Under the pieces are notes generated by a model that was not told the DNA's origin, made no database searches, and saw only the letters and a program-made list of their open reading frames with translations. A stretch of 64,000 nucleotides of DNA from Antilocapra americana (lineage: Eukaryota > Chordata > Mammalia > Artiodactyla > Antilocapridae), in assembly GCA_007570785.1 (NCBI GenBank), contig ML660201.1:46118949-46182948 (forward strand). The letters run 5' to 3'. The position numbers and the translations under genes are program-made. The first letter of the stretch is position 1, and each line of letters opens with the position of its first letter. This document shows positions 48,948 through 62,601 of the stretch, one piece after another.

Positions 48948-51900
48948 AGGCTAGGCTTATAGGCCTGGGATTGAGGAAAAGGGGCCACCTCAGGAGACCC
49001 TAATGGCACAGAGTTTGGGGGTTAAATTCCTGCAGGGCCCAGGCCTGTCCTGGACCCTACACCTTGGAGAGGCCCCCTGAGGGCTGGGAGATGGGTCTCA
49101 GACAGGAAACAGCCTGGTGTCTAGAGAAGCATGAGTTCCACAGAAGTGTGGAGACCGGTGTGCAGCCTGGGTAGTGGGAGAGGCCGTGCAGCTCTGGCCT
49201 TGCTCTCTAAGCAGCCACAGGGGCTCCCGTGGACGTGGGAACACGGGCAGACGCAGCCAAGGACACTGAGCTCTTTGATCTCACCGTGCCTCACTCTGCC
49301 TACCCAACCATCAGGGCCAGCCAGGCTGGGGCTGCAGCGCGAGTGCACGCAAGTGTGGGAAGGTCTCCACGGGGCCCATCAAGGACCCTCCGACTCCCAG
49401 CCTAGCTGCCTGAGGGTCTTACCCACCCATGGCCCACATGCATTCATTTGCTTATTCTCTGGAGACCGGTTTCCTCATCTGTATAATGAGAACTAGTCTC
49501 TCATCTCAGGGTGCTGGGAGGATGAAATGGGCCACTACAAGCAGATTGCTGGGAGCAGCCTCTGGTATGTAGGGCATTCTCTGCCCATGTCACCTTTGCT
49601 ATGACTCACTGCTTCTCTCCATCAGATGCCAGAGAGACCCAGGGGCATGAGGGCTTATCTGAACTCCTTTGCCATGGGCTGGAGCCCCAGGAAAGAGGGG
49701 GGACCCTTCTCAGCCAGCAGAAGGGACTCCAAACCCAGCCCTGCCTCAGCTCCTCAGACATCCAGGACCTATAGGGCAGCACACAGGACTGCCCCACTGG
49801 AGCCTCTACCAGCAAAGGCAACCACCCCATCCTCCCAGGGAGAGGCCTGTGTGCCAGTTGTCAAGGGAATGCGGTGATAACACAGGAGGGACTCCCAGAA
49901 CACACACCTGCTGCCCTCTAGGCCAGCCCCAATCTGGCCCTGACCGTAGTGTCCAGCCCATAGTTTCTCCAAACATCTATGACCCAGGAGCTCTTGGGGT
50001 CAGCAAGGTGACAAGGCCCCAGGTCAGCTCCGAGGTCGGCTAGGGAATATCCAAGCAGGTGTGTATACCCGGAGGGCTAGGAGAGTGACTCAGGAATGGC
50101 TGCACAGAGGAGATGACAGTGTCACTGGGCCTTAAAGAACCAATCAGAGATCTCCCAGCTTGAAGGATGAAGGAACAACTTGGGCAAGAGGCTGGAGGCA
50201 TGACCCGTCAAGGTGTGCTGGAGGCCAGATCATGGGGCTGTCTTGAGCAGGATCAGTGTCGGAGTCTATGAGAGATGCGTGTTGGCACAGGGGATAGGAG
50301 AAGTGGCAGAGGAGCTTCATTTTGACCCTTGCAAGAGCCAGGAAGGCCCTCGTTGAGCTTGGCAGAGGCAGAGTGAGGGCAGATGTGGCCCCGGGAACAA
50401 TCCTTGGGGAGCTGTCAATCAGAGGAAGAGGCCCGGTGACAAGACAGCAGGCAGCCCAGACAGCTGGTGAGCTAGTCAGAGGGGAAGCAGAAGTGCAGGG
50501 AAGCAGGTCAGCTCTTCACAAGGAGCTGGGGTGGGGGGGCTTCTGTTGACCTCCAGCCTGCAGACCTTTCTGCCCCTGAGCATAGTCTATTGGTAGATTT
50601 GTGTTAGCTTCCCTGGAGAGACAGGCTACCTCCTCTGAATAAGATGCTGTTTTCATTGCTCATGGGCAGCTGGTAGGCTTGGAGATGTCTGGGAAGGCAA
50701 AGGTCACAGGTGGGTCCCTATTGTATCTTCTGCACACCTGGCTGCCATTCAATTACATCCCCAGATGACCCTTGGGCTTGGGCAGGACCCACCTGTTTCC
50801 AAGGAGGTCTGGGCTGCTCCTCAGAAACCTTGCCCCAGTTGCGTTTCTTCACAAATGGTGAGACTGAAGCCCAGAGGAAGAGTGCCCCACACAAGGGGCT
50901 GAGGGCTGAGCCCTCCGTGGTGTTCATCAGCCTTCCTGCCAGGCCCCCATAAATGAGAATTCCTAGCAGAGAGTGGGCTCAGACTCCCTTCCAGAGCTCT
51001 CAGATCCTCTCTACCCTTCTTGTTCTCTCCTCTCACCAGGGGCCACAAGCTTAGCAGAACCTCCCTATCCAGGGCGCTGTACCTGGAGGGCTCCAGACTG
51101 CCTGCTTTCCCCTGAAAATACCTGCCACCCTCCCCTGACCTGCCTCCTGTGGGCGCCCCTGCCTGACCACCGCTCTGCTGGGACTCTGATGGGTCGTGGC
51201 TCCTCCAAGGACTTCTTCAGGAAGTAAACGCCTGAACCAGGGCAAGGAGGGGTGGGGAGGGGTGGGGAGAGGGGCCCAGGTGGGGCTGCAGGGCAGGGAC
51301 CACAGGAAGACACCCAGCCTCAGCCTCCCCAGGGGCTGCCCAGGGTTCTGGGCGGCAGGCCAGGCTTTTGGCTGCCCTGCCCCCACCAGGTGCAGAGCTG
51401 CCGGCAGCTCAGAGGCCTTTGTCCTTTCTCTTCTCTGCCTCCTAGGTGCCAGTATCCAGATAAACATCCCATTTGGGGCTGAAATTCCAGCCTGGCTGCC
51501 CACTTCCCCACCTGGGGGTCTGAGACCTGCCAGCTGCACACTTTCCCCAGGAGCCCCTCCCCCACCTGCATACCAGGACCTGCACCCCCACCGTCCGGCC
51601 ATGCAGAGGCGTGACTCACACACGTACTCACACTGAGGGCCACTTTGGGGCCCCTCCCCTCCCCCCATTTCCACCCCACATAGCTGGAGTGGGGAGGTGT
51701 GCAAAGGAGCCCCAGACCTGAAGCTGAAGAGCTGACCCCTGTATGATCCCCCAAAGACCCCCCCCCCCCAGGCAACTCCAAGACCCAGGCACATCCCTGA
51801 GCTTCCTGGACCACCCCTCTCAGGGACTCAGTCTCCATCTCCCAGCTCAGCTTCTCTTCTTCCCCGTCTCCCCCCTCCCCCCTCATTAAGCCTCCTAAAC

Positions 51901-54900
51901 CCGCCAGCTCCCTGAAGCAGGAAATTGCATTCTGCCAAGATTAAATGGACTTGAACGCCCTGCCTCTGCCCGAGAGGGAGGGGAGCTGAAAGGAGCCAAG
52001 TTTGCTGGGGGTGGGGGCCCTAGGTTGGGGAGGGGGATCCCAAAGTGGGGAGGGTTTTTTTAGGACGGGATGGGGGCTGCCTGAAAGGCAGAGGGGAGAT
52101 GACAGGGCCTTCAGAAAGGCAGGGGGTTGGGGTGCTGGCCTCTTCTGGCTGCAGTGGGAGCCAGACACAGCAGAGAGAGGAAGCCACTCTGTGGGGGTGG
52201 GGGTGTGTTCCGATTAGGTAGGAGAAAGGGTGGGTAATAGAAAAGGGGGCAGGGGGAGGGGGTGGGAGGAATGGTGATTGGGAGGTGAGAGGGGATGCCT
52301 GTCAGGTTGAGATCTGACCTACAGGAAATGGAAAATGAACCTTGGGGGATGCACGCACTACTTTTTGAAGTACCCAGAGGGAGGGGCTGGCACACCTCCC
52401 CGCTCACACACCCCCACCTCGCCCCCCATGCCCAGCCCAAGATCTCATAGCAAGGATAGTCAGGTCAGTTAGGGATCCCTGTGTGCCCTCAGGTCCCTGG
52501 GGAGCCCGGTGTGCAGTCCTACAGGCACCCAGGACCGCAGAGCCCCTGCCCCTGTACTATCTGGATGTCCCCCATCTGGAGACAGAGAACATGAAAAGAC
52601 CTCCCATGAAAAGATGCTTGAAAGTCCATAGGCCCCCTGACCCCAGTCCTAGGCAGCAGGCGAAGCAGGGGCTGAAGCCTCGTAAGGGGTGCCAGGCAAC
52701 AGTGTCCAGATACCGTGTCCCCAGCCTGTCGATGGGGGCTTGTGGGAGGAGCCATGCCAGTCCCCTCTTTCCCCAGGTAGGCAGGAGCAGGGACAGTTGG
52801 ACTAAGTGTGGGCCTCCCATGGACAGCTCCCACTAGGGGCCCAGGCCAGCTCTGAGTCTGGGTCAGGCCTTCAGAGCTGGATCCAGCCATGTGGGCTGGA
52901 GGAGCAGGAAGAACTGCTGGTCCAGGCTGGCTCAGGCATTATTCCTGGAACCACCCATCCCACAGTCATGACTATGGGCAGCAATGTTTACTGAACACCC
53001 ACTGTGTGCCAGCCTGTGCTTGGCCCTGGGGAAGGGGTGGACACTAGGAAGGACAGCCCAGCTTGACTGGGGTAGTGGTGGGGAATGGACAGACATGGGC
53101 AGGGTCTTCCTGGAGCATAGCAGAGGCCATTCATGTGCCAGGAAGAGAAGACAGGTTATCTGAGGAGGGCCTGGGAGAGCTTCAGCCGGCTGATCGTGGG
53201 CAGGCAGCAGTTAGCCATGGGGCTGGGGGGTGGGAGGTCCACGTGGTCATCAAGCAGGGCTGATGGGACAAAGGCAGCTGCAGGACTCTCGTGAGCTCCA
53301 GGGTGGGGCTGGGGGCCCTGCCTCCCCACCACCACTACCCCCAGCTCTGCCCCACTCAGGGCTGTTTATTCAGATGCTGGTGCCGATTTCAGGCAACCTG
53401 AGCTGGGTAGATGGTTTCCTAGGAAGGACTCTGGCTCCTGGCTCCAGTCTGGCGGCCCGTGAAAAATGGGCTTCACCTGTCCAGATGTGGGGCAACTGAC
53501 CCCTGTGTCCCTGGGAGGTGGGGCAGGTATCTGCCTAGCTAGTTCATTGGGGTGGGGGTGTCACCCTGGCAGGCCCTGGGAAAGACAAACCAGTCCCTGG
53601 GAAGGGGGTGCCTGCTGGGAAGGAACCAGGCTGAGGGGATCAGGAACCCCACAGTCTTCTTCCCCGTGTTCCTGGCCAGAACGTCCCTGGTCACTTCCTG
53701 GTTGGGTTCTCCAGCTCTGGTCAGATGCGTGGAGCCAGTTGCCTGGGAGATCTGAGTTGGCCTGTCCTTCAGGTCAGTGAGATGCAGTGACCCGAGCTGA
53801 CTCCTGTCCCCAGGCTATCCATTGTTGTGAACACAGGTGCCCCCTGCAGTCCCCTCTGATCTCCGCCATCAGCAACCTCCCGGGAGACCTGTCTCAGGGA
53901 AAGCCAATCAAGACAGCTCCAGCTTCTGAGAGGGTTATTTCTGGGTCCTGACACACCTCCCCTCCCAGTCAGGGCTGCAGCTTCAGGACCATGGGACCTG
54001 GCCAGCTCAGCCTGGGGACCCGTCCTCAAAGAAGATGGCCTGGTCCCACCTCCTCAGTCACCTGTGTCCCTTATCACAGGTCCAGCCACTCTGGGTCAGC
54101 ATTGTCCTCCTTGCCCGCAGGACTGTGAGCTCTGGGAGGATGGAGCCCACATCTGTCTCAGGCACACTTGGTCCCCAGGTCCTGGGAGCCCCTGGGTAAC
54201 AGCTCAGTCGACCAGTTAATCACAAGGTAGGGGTGCATTTCCAGCACTTTTAGGCAAACTCATACATTGCCTCAAACCCAAACCAGCCCTGTGGTATGCC
54301 CCTCTCTTTCATGGGTCCCCGCGTGGCAGGGGTGGGGTGGGGTGTAGACGTCAGGCAGGCACGGTTTCTGGAGTCTCCCTGGAAGACAAGGCTGGGACTG
54401 AGGAAATAGGTGCCACAACCCCACAGAAACCCAGAGAGCCCGAGGTGAATGGGCTGTCAGAGCATTAGGAGACCAGGAGGGCTTGGAGGTTGGGGCTCAG
54501 GTGTGCCTCCTGTAGGGGGTCCGTGGAAAGCATTGGCATCAGGTGGGTGGGTTGGAAGGGCTTCCTCAGCTTCTAATCTCCAGCATGCTCAGCCAGCAGT
54601 GGGGACCTACCTCAATGACACTTGGTGCCCCTCACACTGCCAGCTCTGACCTGCTCCCTGCCCCCATGACTGGATCGCCTAAACAGCTGACAGGACAATT
54701 CACATCCTTAGCAACCACCCCTATAGATAATCAGACAGCCTTAGCTCCATGCAGAGGGAACTGAACTCCACTCCCCTACCAGGAGGCCTATTCAACCACC
54801 CTTTCCTGTTGACCAGGCCTGCCAAGCCTGGTCTGGGCTGAAAGCCCTGCCCTGGCCTTCTGAGTAAATGTCCCCATTCCAGCACCCTTCCCTACAACAC

Positions 54901-57099
54901 TGTACCCTGGGTTAGGCATTGCCCCTGCTCCCAGCTCCCAGGGCTGTGCAGATGGTGAGCTATGGGATTTCAGACAGGTTTACTCTCTCTGAACCTTTGG
55001 GGTCTCCTGCTCTAGAGCAGGGATGCTCACCCCCATGGCTTGCAGGTGGCTGGCAGGAGAAGGGGATGGGGCTGGTATATCCCACAGGCTATAAATAGTT
55101 GCTGGCATTGCCTCAGCTTCTCTTTCAAATACCCACTGGGGAGTCAGGCTTCTAGGCCTAGATTCCTGGTTCTAAAGCCCCAGGGACCCCTCTCCACTGA
55201 GGCAGGGCAATTTGGGGCCTTTTGATGTTCAGGCATCATGCTGGTCTAGGCACATCATCTCTGGAGTGTGAGGCCTGGTCCCTGCCTGATGTGAGTACAC
55301 AGGATGGGGGACAGGTTGCTGCCTCTGATCCTAGAGATAGTGCCTAGAAACTGGCCCATCAGGTATCCTGGGTGGGGTGGTTTCTATTCCCACGCTGCTG
55401 ACACCCATCCTGCTTTGCTGATCCCCCTCTCACCCATACCCCTCCTCTGACTTGGGATGGGGGCTCCAGTGCTGCGCCAGCCAGCCAGGGCCAGCAGACC
55501 TTCTTGGAGGGTCTGAACAGTCCTCTAGCTGATGCCAAGCCCCCAGTTCGCAGTGAGTGAGGCTTTCCAGATGCCTACTGCCCACAAGAGAAATCTCAGG
55601 CAGCCCTGCTCCTCAGTACTTTAGTTGCAGGCTCTCAAGTGTGGAGGCCTTGGTAGAGGTGTAGTGTGGTTTAGTATCAGTTCCCTGATACCAGAAAGCT
55701 CTTCAGGAGCCTAGGAGCCACAGATGACTGGGGGAGAGAGGGGTCTGGCCTGTCTGGGTGTCATAATCCTAGATGGGGGGATCACAGGCTACAGAGAGAA
55801 GGTGCTCCACCTGGGACATTCTCATTCTCTAAGACTTAGGCTAAGGTTCTCTCCTGCCCAGCCTAGCCTGGGGCTTCCCTGATCTAGGAGTCTGGAAAGC
55901 ATAGGGACTGAAAAGAAAAGTGGTGGGCTGGCCATAACACCCCTCTATCCTGTTCCTTGGGGGTACTCTGTAGCCTCCCCAAGGTTGGCCTGCCCCTCTA
56001 TGGGCTCTGAAGGGCTGTTATTATACAGTCTCAACCCTTGGGCTCAAGGGACAGGTAAGATGGAAGTGACTTCCCTCTGGCCTTGGCCCCATCTGCTGGC
56101 CCTGCAGTGCTTGGCTTTGGCACTCCACATCCACCCTGGGGAAGAAGGGCCCCTCTACCCAAATGACTGATGGGGTGGGAGCACACGCATAGGGAGAGCA
56201 CAGGGGAGGCGGGGAGGGCAGCCTTGTTGCAGGACTCTCCCCAACTTCTGCCTCGAAAGCTTTTCTCTGGGGGAGGCTCCGCCTGTGGGGCACTGATCTG
56301 CTACAGAGACAAGTCAAAGTGTAAAGGAATTACATGTATGTGAAGCATGATGGGGTACTGCATGGGGCTTGGGGCCCCAGCATCCTCTAAACCCAGTCTA
56401 CTCTGCTCAGAGGGGCAACCACCTGTCTGCCCTAGATGGTCGGCCCCTCTGCTCCCAGTCAGGAGGCAGGTGGGGCGAGGAGGAGACGCTGGGCCTCAAG
56501 AACTTATGATGACCAGACTAATGAAGTGGGGTCCTGAGCAGAGAGGACACTGGTGGGAGGGGAGGGGCAGGGACTGGACAGTGTCTACATCCCTCTCCCT
56601 TGATCCTTCTCAGATGCCCTCTGCCCAAATCCAGCCAACACAGGGTTCCCAAAGCTAAGCTCCTTAACACCAGAACATAGTATAAACAACATCTGTGCCC
56701 TATTGTCCTGGGGTCTGGGTCCCAGCACTTTGAGATCCTCACATGAGCCCTGGAGACATGGTGAGGAGGTCTGGGATGGTCCCTGCTGACTTTCTCTGCT
56801 CCTGCAAAGCCACACAGGCTGTACTCTCAACCAGGCCTCCCAAGTGTGCTGGCCTCTGCCTGCCCAGCCATACAAAGCCCTCATCTTTCTTCTGTGGACC
56901 TGGATTTGGACAGGGAACGGGGAAGAGGTGCCCTCTTCTTTGGGGTCTAAAGTGCATGAAGGAGTCGGGGAGGGATGGGGCTCAAGTCTTCCCACCGGCC
57001 CCTCTGGTCTTCTACCCGCTCCCTTCTAAGATTCAGAGAAGAAAAGAGAAGAATGAGGTGTCTGAGGATGAGGATTGAGGGGTGGAAATTACCTCAACT
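48948..57099. other. SEMA3F-RBM5 spacer, gene-free
   Basis: About 8 kb of GC-rich noncoding sequence with old MIR-like pieces (minus at 49,440-49,560 with TTTCCTCATCTGTATAATGA; plus at 52,975-53,045 with TGAACACCCACTGTGTGCCA; near 50,855-50,935 and 54,965-55,015). A poly-C run is at 51,759-51,769. The region 50,100-50,350 resembles a common old interspersed repeat I cannot name. No open frame looks like a protein. Confidence 0.6.
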
Positions 57100-57121
57100 G
57101 AATTTTAAAAACCCCTGGCTT

Positions 57122-57164
57122 GTTGCCATGGTAACAGAAAGGTGCATCCCATTGCCATGGCAAC
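57122..57164. promoter_or_regulatory. Two X-box (RFX-type) palindromes
   Basis: GTTGCCATGGTAAC at 57122-57135 and ATTGCCATGGCAAC at 57151-57164, start-to-start distance 29 bp. Both fit the RFX consensus of two RGYAAC half-sites. Binding is inferred. Confidence 0.6.
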
Positions 57165-58150
57165 AGGCAAACACCGAGGTTTGCTGCTGGGATTGGGGAT
57201 TTGGGAGGTGGCCGGAGGGGGTGGGTGGAGGAGGCTGAGCCTAGGCAGGAGCACTGTTTGTGTCGGTGGGTGTTGCTATCCAGCTTGGGATCACCTACCC
57301 CCATACTTCCAGGAGGCCAGGCTGGGTGCCTTCTCCTGGCAGTGGGATCAGAGGAGAAAATACTGCCAGGAATAATCCCCTAACCTCTACCACTCACTCC
57401 CTTCTCAAATATCTCTGACCTGTAAGAGACCCGAGTGGGATCCTGAGCCTGCTTAACTGAGCTCTTAACTGGGCACAACCTGGGACTTAGAGACCATCCA
57501 AGTCGGCCCCTGACCTTAGGGAGAGGCAGTCTGGGAGTCACTGTCAGTCGCTGGTCCCCAAGAAAGAAAAGTGTATGACCAAGAATTGTTCCATGAGGTC
57601 TGGAGGACAACTTTGTAACATACTCTGAGGACAAAAGAATATACCTGGAGGGCTGCTACATACACCTGGAAGATGACAACACATACCTGGAGGTTGGTTT
57701 CTCAAGGCAACAGCCCTCTCCTCCAAGAGCCTGCAGCCTCCAGGACTCTGGACCTATCAACAGAAGCTTGCGTTAGTGTCATGGTTCAGGGAGGGACAGA
57801 AAGGCTCCTCTGAGGACACTCGCAGGAACCTCAGGACAGTTTGGCAACCAGAAGCAGAAGTCACATTTGATAGGTCCTGGTGTGGGCTCAGGACTGACCT
57901 GTGCAGCCACTGGGTCCCAAATGACTCTCACACTACAGGCTCCATGCAAGAGGCTGGACATGCAGGTTCACTAGCCCTGTGGCCTGACATCCAACCATCA
58001 GAGTCGGTCTCTGGGGTTCCCAGTGACGCCAGAAGATGCTTGTTAGATACATCTGGGAGCATCCTGGCTCCCAGAGTCTCAGGCTTTTCCATTAATGCAT
58101 TAGTGTATCCAAGTTCAAAAATTATATGAGCTGCCTGTGGCCTTGGAGAC
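57165..58150. other. Intergenic, nothing recognised
   Basis: No gene or repeat identified. Confidence 0.5.
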
Positions 58151-58185
58151 TCTGTGTGTGGGTGTGTGTGTGTGTGTGTGTGTGT
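58151..58185. repeat. (TG)n microsatellite
   Basis: TG dinucleotides with one GG interruption, ending GTGTAC. Confidence 0.97.
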
Positions 58186-61100
58186 ACAGGACAGTCAGCA
58201 AAGAAGGTGGGGGTGTCTACCCTCCCAGTCTCAGCCTCAAGCAGGCTTGTTACACTCTGGATTTCCATCCTCACTCTCAGAATTCCCTTCTGCCGAAAGC
58301 CTGGCACAAGAATTCTGAGGACACACTGGAGCATCAGGGAGGCTATGCAGCCCCAGGCGACTGCTACCAGGGGTGGGTGGAAAGAAGAGTGAATCTGTCT
58401 AGGGGAAAAGCACCTCTCAGGCAGGTAAGAGATGCCTTCTGACTCTGGAGAAGCCAGAATCCAAGGCACTCTGATGACTCCTGCCCCTCCTCACTGCTGC
58501 CTTGGCCTGATCTTTCAGGAATCTGGGTACTTCTGGGTGAAAGAGAGGTATTCCTTTCCTCACTCCCTCAGCTCAACTGCCCATCTCACAGGTAGGAAAG
58601 CTGAGCCCAGAAGGGTCCTACCTCTGCTGAAGCTGCTCCACTCAACCCTGGGAGGAGAGATCCAGCCTGGGGCCCTGCCTCTCCACCAGCCCAGCTGGCC
58701 CAGGTTAAGGAATTCAGAGGTCTGGACAGAGGATGTTAAATACAAAGCCCTCCAGAAGGTTCGGGGAGCCTGTAGCAGCCCACATCCGCCCTGATGTCAG
58801 GCTGTGGGTAGGAAGTGCCTGGCTGGGGTCAGATGGGGAGATTACCACTGCAGCAGGAGTCATGACCCCGGGGGAGAGGGCGCAGACTCCGAGCCATGAG
58901 ACGTGGCAGCTGGGGTGCACTCAGGCTGCACCTCTCACACACAGAAACTACAGGAGCGAATGAACTGGCCAGTGGGGACAGTGGGACCTCTTGCCACCAC
59001 ACATTTTTCTCAAGGTGGCCATCCTCTTTTCAGAGCAAGGACCCTCCAGCGCCCTCCCTCCAACACTGGTGCAGTCCCTGTAGCCCCAGGCCAGTATTTG
59101 ATGCCCCAGGAGCTCCCGAAGTCACATGCAAAAGGCCGATCCCTATAGGTTCATCTGGGCTTCTGGCCTTTGCCTCAGAGAACTCAGCAGGGCACCCTGC
59201 TCCCAGAAAGAAGATCTGGGGCCCTGCTAGGCAGGAGCCATTAGAATGCAGGTGGTAGGGTAGGGACTCCTCCCCCAGGCTTCCTGAGGCTGCTCCCACC
59301 CCCTTATCACCAGCCAAGAGCCCAGCCTGGCTGCCTTACTGCCACTGTAGGCAGGTCTGGAATCCATGGTGACCCCTTGGATCACCTGGGCCCCACCTCT
59401 TTAGCCAGGAATGCCCAGAGTCTCACTGGACTTAACCATTAATGGCACTCCTTCATTCCCTCTTCAATTTCAGGGCTTCTTTGAATTTCTGAGCTCAGGA
59501 CTGCCCCTAAGTATGGCTTTAACCCCACCCTGGCTATAGCAGATATCCACACTGCTGCAGGAAGTTAATGGAACCCAAGTACTGGTGTGTACCCTTCTCC
59601 CACCCCCATTCAAGACCTGCCGGGGTTGGGGAGAATGACCTTGGCCAGTGTGGCACCTTGGAGGAAGCTTCCTTAGGCACCCAGGGCTCCAGAGGCAGCC
59701 CAAGCCAGCCACCTCATTAGTGTATGGAGCCTAGGAGGCCTGTCCCTACCCAGAACCAGAGACCTAGCTCAGTCCCCAGACACTCAAGTCCTGAGGTTTT
59801 GACCCTGTATCTCCCTCTAGCTCCCAGGACAAAGGTTTGGGCTAGGACCTGACAGATCCTACTTATCTTGTCATAAATATTTATCAGGCTCCAGGGGCTA
59901 GAGCCTGCAGCTGACTCAGAGCTGGGGGTGTGGGGGTGGGGGCAGATGCTTTAGAAGGATCTCAAAGCCCTTTCCTAATGAGGGTGCTGTGAGGGTAGAG
60001 TGCCACCTGGGCCTTGGGCTCCTCAGGGAGCAAGGTGGACAGATGGACAGCGGGACAGAGTCAGAGGGAGCCTGGGGGGAGTTGGGTATGCTTCAGCAAC
60101 CAGACCTCCCCATGCACTCCAGGAATGTGGGGGAGGAGGATTCAGAAGAAGCCAAGGGTACCAGAGACATGGCAGACTCCTCCCTGGACTGTCCTCTGAC
60201 AGAGTATCACTGAGAGCAGCACTCCCCACACACATCAGCCCCCCCAGATGTACCCCCCACCCCGAATAGTACTCCATATTCTCCACCCTCCTCCCCTGAC
60301 TCCCAACTGCTGCTGGAAACCCCTCTGATGAGCAGAGCTGACTCCCCGTCCCAGGGGTCCTGCCAGCGCCTCAATTCCAGCTCTCCCATGAGCCACAGAG
60401 GCCCCCTGCCTCCCTCATTGGCATGCTGGTGGGGCCCACAGGTGGAATCAAAGCCCTTTGCTCAGCGCTGAGCTGCACAGCAGGGAGCGGAAGCCTTTGT
60501 CTCCCCAGCCCTGGGGGAATAGGGGAGATGGGGCAGAGAGGGTACATTTTGGGGCCCTCAGCCACCTCCTCACTGCCATAGGCAGGCACAGCTGCAGATA
60601 AGGGGGGCAGCCTGAGCCAATGAGCACCCCTAGTAGATAATGAGGGACTGGGGGGGAAGGGATAGCCTCAGGCATAGCCTGGGGTGGGGGGAAGGCTGCC
60701 TCCCAAAGCCCAGAGAGCTCATTAGTGGGAAGCCTGGGAGGGGAGACAGCTAAGTGGGTCAATCCCCCTCCCCCAGCCTGCCTGACAGGTGTGGGTGGGA
60801 GAGAAGACTGTCGGTCTATTGTCCCCCACTGAAGCCAATCCCACTCCTAGATGAGACCCCTTTCCCGTCAACGCCCTCCCCTGCCCCTCCAACCCACCCT
60901 CCAGAGCCCCCTTTCCCTCTCCAAGACCCCCTCTGTGGCCTTCTCCCGTTCCAGAGCCCCTCCCACTCTCTGCGCTGCCCTCCCCACCAGGTGCTGGCCC
61001 CTCAGTCAGCCTCCCCAAGGCATCCTCCAGACTGAGCCACACCTGGGAGAAATTGAAATCTTAGACTCTTCCTCTACCCCCGCCAATGAAGCAGACATCC

Positions 61101-62560
61101 CTGTCCGGGCCACGAAAGGCAGTAAAACACGGCTCTACTGGGGCCCAGCGGCGGGCGGAGGGCTATGCCAGAACAAGCATCCAGATTTTTGGGGAGGGAG
61201 CCAGGCGGGGCTCGGTGTGGGCTCCAGGCCAGGGCTTCACTGCCCCCCTACCCCTTCAGTTGATCCTCTCTAGGCACCTACCCTGGGGTCTCCAGTTTCC
61301 CTCTTTGCCCCCCACCCCCAAGTTATGAAGATAATTGTCCTATCGCAGAAGTAAGGTGGGTGGAAGAGGGATGGGGAGGGGCAACACAGAGGCAGGGTCT
61401 TCTCCCGGCTGGGTGGGGAGATTCAAAGAGACAGGGTCTGTTGCCTGTATTCTTCTTTCCAACTCAGGACAGAGCCAGAGGAACACGGGAAGGGCAGCCC
61501 GGCTGGCAGTTGCCACCCCTCCTCACCCCCTCCCTGTCCAGTCTTTGGCTGGGCCCCTCCCTGATCAAAGCTCAAAACCTTTCTAGGGCTTCCCATTTCC
61601 TGTCAAGGCCACCTTTCTCAGGCTCTAAGAAACTTTTGGACCGGAACTTCTGGTCTCAGGGCAGAAGGTAGAGCATGTATGGTGCTCTGCCACTTTTGAT
61701 GCTGCAGGGACACAGTTCTGGAAGGGGTTGAGTGTCCTGGTTCCACCAAGCCCCACCCTAGCCTGAGGCCCGGGGGTGGGGGGGCACTATACAGTCATGA
61801 ATCTATATCTGGCTACACAAGGGTTAATCTCAGGGTGCCGCCTCCCCCCCACCACCACGTGTGCACAAATTCCAGGAACGCTTTCCATTAAGGACGCTGA
61901 GCAGATTTCATTTACATTAATAAGAACCAGAAAAATCTGTGAGAGGGGAGGACAGCCGTGTGTGGTTGCTGCTCACGTTGTGTATCTGAGTCTGGTAGAG
62001 CCTGCGGGGCTCAGGCTGGGGCTCCTAGACTTAGAGAAGAGGCCCAGCCAAGCCAGTGCTGGGGCCATCTAGTTCTAGGAGATCCCGAGAAGGGAGGCAG
62101 AGCCCAGCTGATTCTGGGCATTCCCAGCCCAGGGTCTCCGTGTATGCGGGGACTGCAGAGCCCAGTATTGGGTGGGATAGGACACCAACCCGCGGAGATG
62201 GCCAAGGGCAGGGACAGGAGCCCTGTGCTTCCAAGAGCTGTAGATGAACCGTATCAGCCAGGGTTTGCCGGTAGCCCGTCTCTGACCTCAGTCTGCAGAC
62301 TGTCTGAGAAGGCTGCTCCGTCCTTTCCCCGCTAAGCTTGGTTGTGGGGAACAGGAAGGTTTTGAGCTTTGAGCCAGTATTTCAGGAGCACCGTGTCCCC
62401 CTCCACAGCCTCCTCTCCCGCTGCAGCTCTGCATTTCAACCCTTGAGTAGACCCAGGACTGTGGGTTCATTAAGCTAAGAAGCCTGTTTAGAATGGAAAT
62501 GCCGAGACCCACTTCAGAAGGGGATGCCTGAAAGACTGCGCTGGAGCAGTGTGCGCATCC
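58186..62560. other. Intergenic, gene-free
   Basis: No coding signal. A MIR-like phrase is at about 58,580-58,615. An AT-richer patch at 61,862-61,942 has TTTACATTAATAAGAACCAG and no transposon signature. E-box plus GATA (CAGCTGCAGATAAG) occurs at 60,589-60,602. Confidence 0.5.
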
Positions 62561-62589
62561 CTGCGTGCAGTGTGTGCGCGGGCAGAACA

Positions 62590-62601
62590 TGCGCAAGCGC
62601 A
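62590..62601. promoter_or_regulatory. NRF-1-like site in a small CpG cluster
   Basis: TGCGCAAGCGCA differs from the palindromic NRF-1 consensus at one central base. Several GCGC and CGCG words lie within 60 bp upstream. Inferred site only. Confidence 0.4.

Noticed and set aside
60589..60602. E-box next to GATA motif
   Set aside because: The known TAL1-GATA1 composite has 7-9 bp between the two; here the gap is 2 bp, so it is likely chance.
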